The notes: generated by a model not told the origin, from the sequence alone. Shown: positions 11,491 to 22,168, numbered from the stretch's first letter. The stretch: DNA of 64,000 nt from Phytophthora colocasiae (GCA_018806915.1 JAGKQI010000016.1:310001-374000), one strand, 5' to 3'. Translations and numbers: made by a program.

Positions 11491-12178
11491 GGGGGGGTTC
11501 ACACCGGTAAATTGCTTTTCAGTAACTGGAAAAACTTTCCCGCTCTGTCCCACTCTCTGATCTGGAGATCTTCTCGTTGCATTCGCACCAGTAAGCCTTC
11601 AGTAGGCCCCCTTCGAGCTCTCCGACAGGACAAAGAAAGATGGGGGACGCTTTGTCGCCCCAGGAGATCGCCATCGTAAGCTGGTTTGAGTCGCGAAATG
11701 ATGACTGGCGCGACTACGACTGCGAGTCCAGTGAGGATGACGACGAGAACAGCATCGCCATGCTTTTGGCGTGCACAACAGGCAGCTCCAACAGCCTCCC
11801 GGCAGTTTACAGATTAGAAGAAGATGTAAGTTGGTGGATGAAGCCCCGCAGCACAGAGTGAATTGAACGTTTGGAGACGGCCGCCCCGTACCAACGGTCG
11901 AACTAACATGATCCCCAACGGTGCTCTCCGCAGCCTGCACAGGCGCAGCGACGCCTCCGAGCGCCTCCGCCATCTTCGACGAACGGGATCTTGGTCTCCC
12001 CTCCCTGCCTACTGAAGAATTGAATTTACCGACGGAATTCCGAGTAGCAAATTTCCTACTCGGAAAAAAAGCATCGTCTGCCGCTTTTTCCAGTAAGGTG
12101 GTATTGCAAGTACTACCTTTTGGCTGTACTTTTTCCATTTACCGAGTGAAAACTTACCGGTGTGAACCCCCCCCCCCC
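11491..12178 (+). mobile_element. MITE-like element A, GGGGGGTTCACACCGG termini
   Basis: The element starts with a G run followed by GTTCACACCGGTAA and ends with TTACCGGTGTGAAC plus a C run. It is flanked by ATT on both sides (11488-11490 and 12179-12181), consistent with a 3-bp target duplication. It carries a 73-codon frame at 11640-11861 that is related to the frame in the neighbouring element. A 3-bp target copy and G-rich ends are compatible with the PIF/Harbinger group; that assignment is inference. Confidence 0.75.
11640..11861 (+). pseudogene. N-terminal transposon-protein remnant in element A
   Basis: The frame begins MGDALSPQEIAIVSWF and continues into an acidic Ser/Glu/Asp-rich stretch and LLACTTGSS. 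It matches the 12248-12520 frame of element B (ASVSPADLVAIRWF, acidic stretch, LLPYATSGS), which shows both derive from one parent protein, probably the N-terminus of a transposase or accessory protein of the autonomous element. Nothing catalytic remains. Confidence 0.5.
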
Positions 12179-12181
12179 ATT

Positions 12182-12645
12182 GGGGGGGTTCACACCGGCA
12201 AATTTCCAGTAGGCGACTTACATAAACCAGTATTTTTCGTGTCTCGTTTAACCGAATTTGCAGAAGAGTGGTACTTTTTTCCGAGTAGGGAGATCAGCTA
12301 CTCGGAATTTCTTCAGTTTGCAGTAGGGGAGAATGCAAGAAGGCCATGGCGAGCGTGGAGCAAGGTCAGAGCCACTCGTAGCGTAAGGGAGTAGCGGGGC
12401 GATGTCGTAGCTGTAATCACCGTCGCTCTCTTCACTGCTACTCTCTCCATTATCTTCGCCGCGTTCAATAAACCAACGAATCGCGACCAGATCTGCTGGG
12501 GATACGCTGGCCCCCGCCATTTTGTCTGTGTTCTCTGAGGCAGCTGAAGATTAACCGGTTGGAAGGCAACTCGCCGATTTCAGTAAATTTGGAGAAATGG
12601 ACTTTCTTGTAATCTACTGGAAATTTGCCGGTGTGAACCCCCCCC
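12182..12645 (-). mobile_element. MITE-like element B, same termini, inserted next to A
   Basis: It starts GGGGGGTTCACACCGGCAAAT and ends ATTTGCCGGTGTGAAC plus a C run. ATT flanks it at 12179-12181 (shared with element A) and 12646-12648. Its internal frame runs on the minus strand, opposite to that of element A. Size 464 bp versus 688 bp for A, with different internal deletions. Confidence 0.75.
12248..12520 (-). pseudogene. N-terminal transposon-protein remnant in element B
   Basis: 90-codon frame starting MAGASVSPADLVAIRWFIER, followed by an acidic Glu/Ser/Asp stretch. Homologous to the 11640-11861 frame over its first 50 or so residues; after that the two diverge and run into the terminal sequence of the element. 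Treated as a residue of the parent transposon, not as a working gene. Confidence 0.5.
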
Positions 12646-12682
12646 ATTGAATGCTAATCATTTCCTATCATCTGGAAAAGTA

Positions 12683-12760
12683 AGTCCCCGGAGGGACTCG
12701 AACGCCTGTCAAGTGCGTAGCTTTGTGGTGCGTACACCAGTGGACCACCAGGAGGCCCTC
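12683..12760 (-). ncRNA. tRNA-like sequence with pol III A and B boxes (pseudo-tRNA or SINE head)
   Basis: On the minus strand the sequence has an A-box-like TGGTCCACTGG and a B-box-like GCGTTCGAGTCCC at tRNA spacing, ending CCGGGGACTTA. However, the acceptor arms do not pair (GAGGGCC against CGGGGAC) and the T stem is weak, so it is not a convincing working tRNA. tRNA-derived SINEs are known in Phytophthora genomes, and this fits the head of one. It lies right at the left edge of the effector array. Confidence 0.45.
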
Positions 12761-12769
12761 TTTGATAGG

Positions 12770-13092
12770 TAAGTAGGTGGATCAAAAATAATGACCACAA
12801 AAAAAATATTCAGCGTGACCACTACAGTCGCAAAGGTATTGATTGAACTGCGGCAGTTAGTTTATGAGAAATTGGCTCAATTTTCCCACGGAAATATTTT
12901 AAGCACTTCATTCGCCTCGAAATACGACAACAACTCACACAAGCTAAAAGTCTACATCAATTGACATGGAGAAAGGGAAAGCTCTACGCACTGTCCAATC
13001 ACTCTGTCGAAGATTCCTCCACGTGGTTCCATTGGTGGGTATCCACAATACTCGAGCGATCGGGAGGGACACTGGGTCTTCATGCTCGTAGC
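12770..13092. repeat. Left end of array unit 1, cut by the copia insertion
   Basis: The stretch resembles the unit spacer at 21061-21735: the piece with CAGCGTGACCACTACA at about 12810, then AACAACTCACACAAGC and AAAGTCTACATCAATTGACA near 12930-12965, and CGCACTGTCCAATCAC near 12990. It holds the first half of the decayed gene family member (SVEDSSTWFHW, about 13000-13040) whose second half resumes at 18615 on the other side of the copia element. No intact gene. Confidence 0.7.
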
Positions 13093-13317
13093 TGTTGGAG
13101 TTTAAACAAGCTGCGGTAGCTTAAACACTCTGCAGTAGATCCGACAAGCTCCTGATGAATAGGTAGAAATATGAAGACTGAATTACTTGGTGTTAGTTGC
13201 TCCTACCTGAGCATTGACCAACACTCATGGGCCTTTGCCCTCTCTCATACAGCGACCTGGTTCCCTGCTGCTCAATCTTTCTTCAAACTGCGCCAGGTCT
13301 CGATGCACAATTCAACA
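13093..13317 (-). repeat. 3' LTR of the copia element
   Basis: 225 bp, TG...CA ends with short terminal inverted TGTTG/CAACA. Flanked on the outside by GTAGC. Nearly identical to 18390-18614; I see one difference (T at about 13164 versus G). Confidence 0.95.
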
Positions 13318-13363
13318 CGCCCTTCTCGAAGATCGGTTTTCGAGGCCGAACACTGGACTTCGA

Positions 13364-16300
13364 CTACTTTGCTTTTCCAATCCCTGCAATTTGCAACAAC
13401 ATTTTCAGTCGCTTCTTGTCGAGAGGCTTGGTGAACGTGTCAGCCGGGTTCGTTTCACCCTTCACCTTGTGCAACTCCACAGTGCCCTTTTGCACTTGTT
13501 CCCGAACGTAATGCCACCGCAATTCAATGTGGCGAGTGCGTCTGCTGTAGGTAGGATTAGTTGCCATCACGTGAGCCGATTGATTGTCAATTCCCACACG
13601 CAGTTTCACCTTATGCTGCGGTAAAAGCTCCTGTAAAACATTTTTCCCAGCAACCGCCTCCATCGTGGCCTCGCACGCTGCAATGTACTCCGCCTCTGCG
13701 GTCGACAAAGCAATGACAGATTGCCGTCGTGACATCCACGCTACAGCTCCACTAGCAAGCGTAAACACGAATCCAGTGGTGCTCTTCCTTTGATCTGGGT
13801 CGTTAGCCCAATCACTGTCGCAGTAGCCCTGCAACACCAACTCCTTTGAGTTGTTCTTCTTCTCGTACTTAATAGCATAGTCTAGAGTCCCTGCCAAGTA
13901 GCGCAACACTCTCTTTAGAGTCCCAATATGCTTCGACGAAGGATTCGCCACGAAGCGACTCAGCTGGCCCAAGACGAAAGCCAGGTCCGGCCTGGTACTA
14001 GTAGCCAGGTACATGAGCATGCCAACAGCCTCACGGTACGGAAAGCTGCTGTCAGCACACTCCTTCTCTCCAAGAGGTATAAGCCGGGAGTTTACTTCCA
14101 TTGGATTCCCCACTGCGTGAGCATTCTCAAAACCCAACTTTCCCAGAATCTCTCTTGCATACTTGCCTTGGTTGATCATGATGTACTCCGGAGTGTGTGT
14201 CACTTCCACACCCAAGTACTGTGTCAACAGCCCTTGATCCTTAAGACCGTACGTGTTGTCCAAGTCCATGAACAACTGATCCTTGAACTGCTTGCTGTTT
14301 GTTGCCACTAAAATGTCGTCGACGTATACTAACACGTATACAATCGTGTCATCCTCGAACAGGTAGTACAGACATGGCTCCGTCAACGACCTCTGGTATC
14401 CACGCTGGATGAACCAATCATTTAGTTCCGAGTTCCATTCTCGACCCGATTGTCTTAGTCCATATAGAGCCTTGAGTACAACGTAGGAATGTCCATTCAC
14501 TCTGCACGGATATCCACTGATGGAGTGTAGATACTGACGTATCCCTAGCCAGGCGTTGAGGTAGGCAGTGTTCACGTCTCCACCATAAACCTCTAACTCC
14601 AGTAGTGCAGCCAATCCCAACAACAGTCGGAACGATGCCATTCTGGCTACAGGCGCGAAGGTCTCCTTGAAGTCAATGCCTGGTCGTTGGTGATTCCCCA
14701 ACGCCACAATTCGAGCCTTGAATCTGATCACGTATCCTTGGTGATCCGACTTCAATGCATAGACCCACATCGTGCTCACCGGTTTAGCATCTTCAGGAAT
14801 TTCCTCATTTGGAATCTCTTGGATTCGCTTTCAGTGCAGCGATCTCTTCTGTTTCTGCTTCCAGCCAATAGTTTGCCCACTTTGACCGTAGTGCTTCACG
14901 TCTGTTCCTGGGGACTTTCACCTCACATGCGCGAATAGGCTTTCCGTTTCCGTCCAGGATCCGTGAGGACGTAGCACACATAACAAAGTCATTAAACCGT
15001 TGAGGCCGACGTCTTTCATGCGTCTCTCGAAGTCCAGTTCGAGTCCTCTTCACCTCTGGTTTATCTGCCTCATGCTCAACACGATCCTCCTCTGACTGAG
15101 TTTCATCGCGATGTGCACGTTTTCCAGTTTCTCGGGCAGCAGTTGGGGTAATTTGAGCACTAGCATCCACGATTTGTGCGTTATCCTTCTCCACAACTAC
15201 ATGGTAATGCTCATTCAATTCATCCTCCAACCAATTGCTTGTTTCCAAGTCCTCTTCAAGTCCAATCGCACTTGACATGTTGTCATTTTCCACTGAGATT
15301 ATCTTCTCATCAAACGAAAACCCACTTGCCACAGTAATGTTGTCATCAACCAGCGATCCTTCTTCCTCATCCTCCTCCACGTTGTCTGCTACCGATGAAC
15401 CACGCGTTCCCGCCACAGATTCAACGTCTTCATTCTGATCTCCTGGACTGTCATCAGCTCTCTGATCTCCAGAACCACTTGCCACATCACTTTCCGGAAC
15501 GCAAGCACTAAGACTGCGAACAACAACTGACTCACCACGTGAAGCTTCATCACCGTGACCATCACTCTCGATTTCGGGTTCAAGAACCTCTCTACTAAGT
15601 TCTCTTGTGCTTCCAACGTCGTCCTGCCGAGTCTCCAGTTCTTGCGAGATCGTGTCTACATGCTTGACGCCCTTCTCGAGCTCTCTGTCAGCCACTACAT
15701 CCATTTCGCCTCCCACGAGCCTTCAACAGACCGTTCGGTGTTTTGCTCGCTAAACATGGACTGTGTCCAGGATGTAGCCATCTCCAGCTCCGAGATGGTT
15801 TCCTGTTCGACGTCCTGATCTTCACGCCGTGTGAAGTGCAACGACTCCAGATCATCTTCGTCTACAGCATTATCATGACGGTCTTTGTACACTACATCTT
15901 CAGCCACACGTAGGTCCGACACGAACTTGGCGGTGTGCTCCTCTGGGAAGTAAACTTTACAGCCTACAACATCCTCCTCATATCCTAGCACAAACCAATC
16001 TTCGCATTGTTGTCATGTTTGCGTCTTCCCGATGTCACTGGCACGTGTACATACGCCAACGATCCAAACTTTCGAATGTGATGCACGTCAGGTTTCATCC
16101 CGAACATCATCTCATACGGTACTCCCTGAGTCCCGCGATTGTATACTCGATTCTTCACGTATACCGCATTCCGTAGGGCTTCTGGCCACAAGCTCCGAGG
16201 CAATCCTGCATGCAACATCGTGGTTTTCATCATATCCACCAAAGATTGATGAGTTCGTTCACACAAGTTCAACTGTGAACTCTTTGGACCCACACGGATG

Positions 16301-18384
16301 TGCTCAATTCCTCTCCTTGCGTACCAGTTTTCCATCCCTCTGTTAATGAATTCACCACCTTTGTCCGTCAGTACTTGCTTCACTTTGTAATCAGCACCGT
16401 CACCATCCCGTCCGGCTTGGCGCTCAGCCCAAAGTATGTACTCCTGCAAGTGCTTGTTCACAATGGGACTCTCCTTGCTCGTCAACAAGTACACTTTCAC
16501 GAATCTAGAATATCCGTCCATTACAACTAGTACGGCTTCATACCGAGTCCGATTGTCCTTACTGGGGATTAACAGGTCCGCATACACCACTTGATTCGGC
16601 CATTTTGTTGCTCTGTCAAGTTTCTTGCGGTGACCTTTTTTCTTCTGCTTTCCTAAGTGACAAGCATCGCAGATATCCCGGTGACGCTGGGTCAGCATCA
16701 TGCCCTTCACTAGCCCCTTATCCACCATAGTTTTCAGATATTGAGGGCAAATATGACACATGCGCTCGTGCCATAATGCCAAAGTACCAACTCCATCGGC
16801 TACTGTAACATTTGCCAGTGGACGACGATCAACCGGCCGCTCCACTCTTGACTGTCCTGGATGCACTCCTAAGAAACCCCAAGTTGCTTCTTGTGGCTTC
16901 GCTAGAGCCACGGCTCTTCCTTCCCAAAGTATAGCGAAGTCCTGAGTGTCATGATCAAACGTGAAGTCAAACCCTTGTTCATGTGCCAATCCGGGTGAAA
17001 AGAGTCCAAATTCAGCTCCCGGAATGTAAAAAACATCCTCCAGATACATCACCTTCTGTTCGCCATTTACTTCAGTGGTCATTTCAACAGTCCCGACACC
17101 AGCAATACGTGCTGCAATTGTCGGTGTAATCCCTCGAATACTACGAAGTTGTGACGTGTCCTCAGTGAAGCTCACGAAATACGAGCGATCTCCGACCACG
17201 TGAGAATTCGATGCAGTGTCAAAATACCACCAACCGCTAAAGTTGTTCTCGGCTGGCTCTTGATCACTGATCTCCAGAAGCCTTTCATCAACTCCTGCCC
17301 CATGATCACTCACCTCGTACATTATTTCGTGCTCCAAATGTTCCTCAGCAGTCATCAATCCCGCCACTATCCCTTGATCTGCATCTACCTGCAGTATCTG
17401 TGACTGTACATTGTCCACTTGACTGAGTGTCAAATTTCCTTGCGGTTTCCGCTTGGATTCACCATCCCCAGCACCGCTTTTCTTTTCTTGACTGAGCGTC
17501 AAGTTCCCTTGCGGTTTCCGCTTGGATTCACCATCCCCAGCACCGCTTTTCTTCTCTTCACGCTCCGGACAATTTGCTTTAATGTGACTGTCACTACCGC
17601 AGACAAAGCACAGTCGGGTCTTCCGCTGTTCATTGGACTTGTTCTGCTGACTGCCATTTCCACCTTTATCCGGGTCATTTCCTTTGCCACCTCCGCCTTT
17701 ATGGCCCCCTTGCTTTCCCTGGCGCTTAGTTCTGAATTCTTTCTGACGAGCAGCAGCTGCAAGAATTAACTCACGAACTCGCACCGGTGTATACACACTT
17801 GGGTCCGCACCATAGCGAATGGAAGATTTCAGGCATTCAAACTCAGTCAACTCCGGCAAACTTTCCAACAGCATGTCCACCATCGTACTGTCTTCAATAG
17901 TGTGCTGCAAGCCTACCAATTCTGATTTAATGCTGAACATCTTGCAAAGATGGAGATTTGCATCTCCTCCAGGAGCGAGCTTCTTGTCCCAGAGCTCATT
18001 CTCCAAGCGACGAATCGTGTAGGCCTTGATCGCTTCATTCTGCTTCCCTTCAAAAAGGTTGCAAAGCTCTGCCCACATCTCCGATCCGGTCTCCTTGTCG
18101 CGTATCTGCTGAAGAACTTCGGGCGGCACAGACGTCCCAATCATGCGCATGATCTTAATTTGCTTTTTCTCGAACTTCTCCTGATCCTCTGCGCTTGCCG
18201 TGGATAGCATTGCCTTAGTTAAGGTTCCATCAGCAATCGTCTTCAGGTCGTTCTCCTTGAAAACATTAGTCATTGCCCATTTGTACGTTGGCCAATCCTT
18301 ACCCTGCCAGTTCTTCGGCACTCCCTCGTTCGTGTACTTCATCGGCTTACTCATGCCTGTGTTACCACCACCACTTGGGCTCAT
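13364..18384 (-). pseudogene. Copia gag-pol, frame broken three times
   Basis: The ATG at 18382-18384 lies within the primer binding site. The first block (18384-15985) has gag, a zinc knuckle CFVCGSDSHIKANC, a duplicated 22-residue segment (KKSGAGDGESKRK twice), a protease-like FDTASNSH (DTA instead of the usual DSG), and integrase with WHERM-CHI plus CDACHLGK (HHCC) and the catalytic D/D/E context (YADLL, LTDKGGEF, CERTHQ). The second block (15991-15695, from LGYEEDVVGCKVYF) and third block (15716-14805) lie in other frames. The fourth (about 14803-13364) has RT with ARIVALGNHQ and YVDDILV, and RNase H with CDSDWANDPDQRKSTTGF and LSTAEAEYIA. Order integrase before RT defines copia. The breaks could be real lesions or sequence errors. 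Confidence 0.9.
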
Positions 18385-18389
18385 AACCC

Positions 18390-18614
18390 TGTTGGAGTTT
18401 AAACAAGCTGCGGTAGCTTAAACACTCTGCAGTAGATCCGACAAGCTCCTGATGAATAGGGAGAAATATGAAGACTGAATTACTTGGTGTTAGTTGCTCC
18501 TACCTGAGCATTGACCAACACTCATGGGCCTTTGCCCTCTCTCATACAGCGACCTGGTTCCCTGCTGCTCAATCTTTCTTCAAACTGCGCCAGGTCTCGA
18601 TGCACAATTCAACA
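18390..18614 (-). repeat. 5' LTR of the copia element
   Basis: 225-bp copy of the LTR next to the primer binding site at about 18376-18389. Followed by the GTAGC target copy at 18615-18619. Confidence 0.95.
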
Positions 18615-19000
18615 GTAGCCACCAGCGGGAGATGCCACCTAGACAAGCCAGATCCAATTGCTCAATTTTCTTCATGTCCTTTACGATAAAAAGATTGGCG
18701 AGATCGCTTCAAGATGGAATGATTCAGGTGGCATCTCTGATTCCTGACATTTGGATCACGGACAGGATAGTTGCGAACGTATTGAATTTAGTCACGCTCA
18801 AGTGCAATTGGGAGACCTGTTCGACTACTACACGACGAACGCGGAGCTTTCATTTCCGCCTTGGGTTCAGTTCAAATATGTCGTGGAGGATTATCTACAG
18901 AACAATCCGAAGTTTAAGTATCATCATCCGAGTCAAGCAAGTCCAAGCGTTCTTTGAGGTTAAAGGTATCGACTGCTTTGGGGAAATGGAGTAGTTATGT
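18615..19000 (+). pseudogene. Decayed gene family, copy A of unit 1 (3' half)
   Basis: Fragments in several frames include DHGQDSCERIEFSHAQVQ, LFDYYTTNAELSFPPWVQ and FKYVVEDYLQNNPKFKYHH. The 5' half lies at 12966-13092 beyond the copia element. Stops and frame shifts occur throughout. The protein family is unknown to me; it is related to copy B below. Confidence 0.6.
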
Positions 19001-19051
19001 AGTCGTGTTTTTTACCAGGTAGTATTCAGTTATCTCCCTGCAGCAGAATAC

Positions 19052-19624
19052 TTAACCCAACATGATCCTGCGTTCGATATAATCTCTTCCCACTAGAGTC
19101 AATAGCTGGCGTTTTATCTTCAGTAGTTCCGGACTTCCTCCACCGAAAAGCTCCCTCCACTTGGAGATATCGTAGTCGTCTGCCTTTTTCCCGAGGGTCA
19201 TGACGTATAACATGTAAGTACCGAAGTTATCTGCTTTCGTTACAGCGCCCTCCGCTACGTTATTCAGTCCCAAAGTGTTGAACACTGACGTAGTAGATGC
19301 CTCTTCCTTCAGCCACATACCGACCTTGAAATCCTGGAATTGCGAGTATTTGGGAGCCTTCACCAGTTCTCTCCCTGTCAAAGTGCTCAGTCCCAGTTTG
19401 GATAGAACGTATTCGTCCGTCCTCTGCTTGTTGACCCAAGATTTAATCTTCGAGTCGATTCTCCATCTCCTGAACGAATTCTTGAGGAACGATGGAAATC
19501 CTTCTCCCCTCTCTTCGGTTGAGCCCACTGCCCGCAACAATCTTCCACGTGAATTCGCAGCGTTGGAGAATCCGCAGAGCAGGGTGAAAACCGCCAACAG
19601 GAAGACGCGATAGATTGAGCTCAT
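19052..19624 (-). CDS. RXLR-dEER effector, array copy 1
   Basis: 190 residues, single exon. Residues 1-23 form a signal peptide (hydrophobic core VFLLAVFTLLCGF, cleavage probably after NAA or nearby). RLLR at 28-31 is the RXLR motif and EER at 37-39 the dEER motif, which in this family are linked to delivery into host plant cells. The C-terminal part is predicted helical with W104 and Y137 about 33 residues apart and the pattern MWLKEEASTTSVFNTLGL, consistent with a WY/LWY-type fold unit. Host target unknown. It sits antisense to two decayed genes in every unit. The protein is identical to copies 2 and 3. RXLR close to the signal peptide is on the short side but normal for the class. Confidence 0.9.
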   Translation of the reverse strand: MSSIYRVFLLAVFTLLCGFSNAANSRGRLLRAVGSTEERGEGFPSFLKNSFRRWRIDSKIKSWVNKQRTDEYVLSKLGLSTLTGRELVKAPKYSQFQDFKVGMWLKEEASTTSVFNTLGLNNVAEGAVTKADNFGTYMLYVMTLGKKADDYDISKWRELFGGGSPELLKIKRQLLTLVGRDYIERRIMLG

Positions 19625-20429
19625 GGCTTCACAACTTGGTTTGAGCTCGAAAGGGGAAATACGGAACTGGTGGCTTAGCCTCGAAGTTGGCCAGGAAAGA
19701 ATCTTGGATTGGGATACGTCGGGTACGAATACATGTAGCTGGTGTAGAGCGCAATCTTAACGAAACTCATTTCGTTGACCACAATATCGGCTAATTAAAC
19801 ACAATATCCACATAATCTTCTGGGGTAGGAATGGGATTGATGTCGCGATCGGGGCCGCGCCGTTGGTCTCATGTAGCTGTGAATATCATTTTTGTCCAGT
19901 GTAAAAGAAAACTTTACACCTCCACGTATCGCTATGTCGCCTCATCATGAGGCTCATGGTCATTGATCCCTACTGTATATGGTAACCACAATAATGTACA
20001 AGTAGGGATAGTGTTGTATGTTACCACATTGTTGATTCAGATCTTCTCGCGGCATCTTAAGGTTTGGTCATTGTACGTGGATTACGAATTTCGTAATACG
20101 AAGCCTTTGGGTTGTGTTTACCACCTTTTCTTTCAGATCGGATCAAGCGAAATAACCACTGGCAACACTCTTCGCAATACGCAATACAATGCGAAGTTCG
20201 CATTGTATTGGCTGCCAAAGCCTGTCTCTCCAGTACGGTGAAGTTTCAAAGTATAAGAGAATCAATGTTTCAAAACAGGTAGTGTCTATAAACAACTCGT
20301 TTTCTGAACTAACTGTAAGTACCTTCACACGTGATTCATATCGTTTTGGTTAGTGAGGGTGGTTGTGGCTAAAGCAGTCAGCCATCATTCTTCAATGTAC
20401 CGACAACGATACAGCCCTTCACAGTCCAA
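19625..20429. other. Upstream region of effector copy 1, with a 29-nt perfect hairpin
   Basis: This region upstream of the minus-strand effector start holds no gene. It contains a perfect inverted repeat at 20182-20210 (CAATACAATGCGAA, central G, then its reverse complement) and a hairpin-capable TCCCTAC ... GTAGGGA pair around 19966-20010. Another small one, AACGAAA/TTTCGTT, is near 19760. Core promoter elements could not be assigned with confidence. Confidence 0.5.
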
Positions 20430-20880
20430 ATGGAGAAAGTAACAGATTTCCCAAGCACTTCCGTCAAGGATTCTTCGAGGTGGTTCCTTTGGAATACACC
20501 ACACTACCACAACTGCCATACTCGGAATTATGTACCAGCAAGATGTGCAACGAGAGGCCCAACTGCTCAGTGCTCAGTTTCATTCGTGTCCTCTCCGACA
20601 AATAGATTGGCGAAATCGCCTCGCGATTCAAACGACGAATCCTTTATAAGCTTGGAAGTGACAACTAACCGGTTAACACGCGAACGAATCGAGTTTCAAC
20701 ATGTTGACGTGAAATTGAGAGTCTGTTCGACTACCACACGGTCAACGGGTGCTCAAGTGCTGAGGTGGGTTCAATTCAAGTATGTGGTGAGGATTATCTG
20801 AATAACAATCCGAAATTTAAGTGCCATCTCAGTCGATTATTGCGGATAGAGGTGTCGAGCGCTTGGAGAAAATGGAGTAG
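20430..20880 (+). pseudogene. Decayed gene family, copy B of unit 1
   Basis: Begins MEKVTDFPSTSVKDSSRWF, which lines up with MEESTHCPITSVKDCSKWF of copy A at 21630, and later has RIEFQHVDVKL, then LFDYHT, WVQFKYVV and NNPKFK in shifted frames, matching copy A. Several stops and frame shifts. Diverged from copy A, so the two arose from a duplication older than the unit duplication. Confidence 0.6.
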
Positions 20881-21629
20881 CACAAAAGACCTTTTGAGTT
20901 GATTACAGTTGTCAGATTTCTTTTTTTTTCTTTTGATACGTACGCAATCCCTCGACTCGAAATAGCGCCTCAAAACCTCCACGTAGTATGGGAAACAATT
21001 GTAGTATGTACCTGCCAAATGTGTTTTGTGCCAATACTCCCGGAGGTCACTCGGTTTTGAAAATAATGGGCACAAGAAAAATAATGCACAGCGTGACCAT
21101 TACAACGGAAAGAAGAAAATGAGTTGATTAACTGGGTAGCGGATTTCTCGTCTGTGTGATTCTATCTCAAGATTCTAAAACTACACTAAACCAGCGGAAT
21201 CCAGATATTGTTTGCCCTTGCAGGGATTACATTAGTCGTTTGATTCAAACCCCAGTTTACGGGTTAGCTTCTCCAAAGTAGATCGATCACAATCAAGTTC
21301 AACCGTGATGGTAGATAAATTGGCAGTGCTTCTTGAAGGAATTTTGAATATTGGCGATACTTGGCGTTACGAAGTCTCCAAACCGCATGAAAAACAATAG
21401 CTGAACTTTCCACAATATAAGAAGTACTTTTTGGTTCCTCCTGGTCCAGGTGCTTTGAACTCAGGAAAAAGCTACCACTACAACGGAAAGATATCGAAGT
21501 TGTTGCTTACCATTTTGCAACAATTATTCTTTTCCTTGCTAATGATTCCAAGATCGCGTCGGAAATACGAAGCACTTCAGTCGCCTCCGACAACAACTCA
21601 CACAAGCTAAAAGTCTACATCAATTGACA
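20881..21629. other. AT-rich spacer of the array unit
   Basis: No gene. It includes an AT-rich run near 20915-20940 and sequence at 21361-21470 that also occurs at 11146-11290 and 27278-27345 (both inverted relative to this unit). Function, if any, not visible. Confidence 0.5.
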
Positions 21630-22111
21630 TGGAGGAATCTACGCACTGTCCAATCACATCCGTCAAAGATTGTTCCAAGTGGTTCCATTGGGGAGATCCA
21701 CAATACTCAACAATATGGGACGCTGGGACGGAACCACCAGCGGGAGATGCCACCTAGACAAGCGACAGATCCAATTGCTCAATTTTATTCATGTCCTTTA
21801 CGATAAAAAGATTGGCGAGATCGCTTCAAGATGGAATGATTCAGGTGGGAGCTCTGATTCCTGACATTTGGATCACGGACAGGATAGTCGCGAACGTATT
21901 GAATTTCGTCACGCTCAAGTGTAATTGGGAGACCTGTTCGACTACTACACGACGAACGCGGAGCTTTCATTTCCGCCGTGGGTTCAGTTCAAATTTGTCG
22001 TGGAGGATTATCTACAGAACAATCCGAAGTTTAAGTATCATCATCCGAGTCAAGCAAGTCCAAGCGTTCTTTGAGGTTAAAGGTATCGACTGCTTTGGGG
22101 AAATGGAGTAG
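21630..22111 (+). pseudogene. Decayed gene family, copy A of unit 2
   Basis: Opens with an ATG and SVKDCSKWFHWGDPQYS, then hits a stop near 21757; later CERIEFRHAQV is followed by a TAA where unit 1 has CAA, then WVQFKFVVEDYLQNNPKFK. Full-length layout of the family is best seen here because no element interrupts it. Confidence 0.6.
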
Positions 22112-22168
22112 TTATGTAGTCGTGTTTTTTACCAGGTAGTATTCAGTTATCTCCCTGCAGCAGAATAC

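Larger units (their letters stand above)
13093..18614 (-). mobile_element. Complete Ty1/copia LTR retrotransposon with GTAGC target duplication
   Basis: Two 225-bp direct repeats (13093-13317 and 18390-18614) begin TGTTGGAG and end ATTCAACA, and are flanked by GTAGC at 13088-13092 and 18615-18619. By eye the LTRs differ at one base, so the insertion is young. On the minus strand, GGGTTATGAGCCCA follows the 5' LTR directly; it matches, with one mismatch, the complement of the initiator-tRNA-Met anticodon loop region (half-tRNA primer), the primer type known for several copia-like elements. The single gag-pol frame is broken by three frame changes. It lies inside array unit 1. Confidence 0.95.
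18615..21733. repeat. Effector array unit 1 (right part)
   Basis: First copy of the ~3.1 kb unit as continued after the copia insertion. Order: decayed gene copy A (+), effector (-), effector upstream region, decayed gene copy B (+), AT-rich spacer. The landmark CCACCAGCGGGAGATGCC occurs at 18619, 21734 and 24855, giving spacings of 3115 and 3121 bp. Confidence 0.9.

Noticed and set aside
12683..12760. Working tRNA gene
   Set aside because: Acceptor and T stems do not pair well; kept only as tRNA-like.
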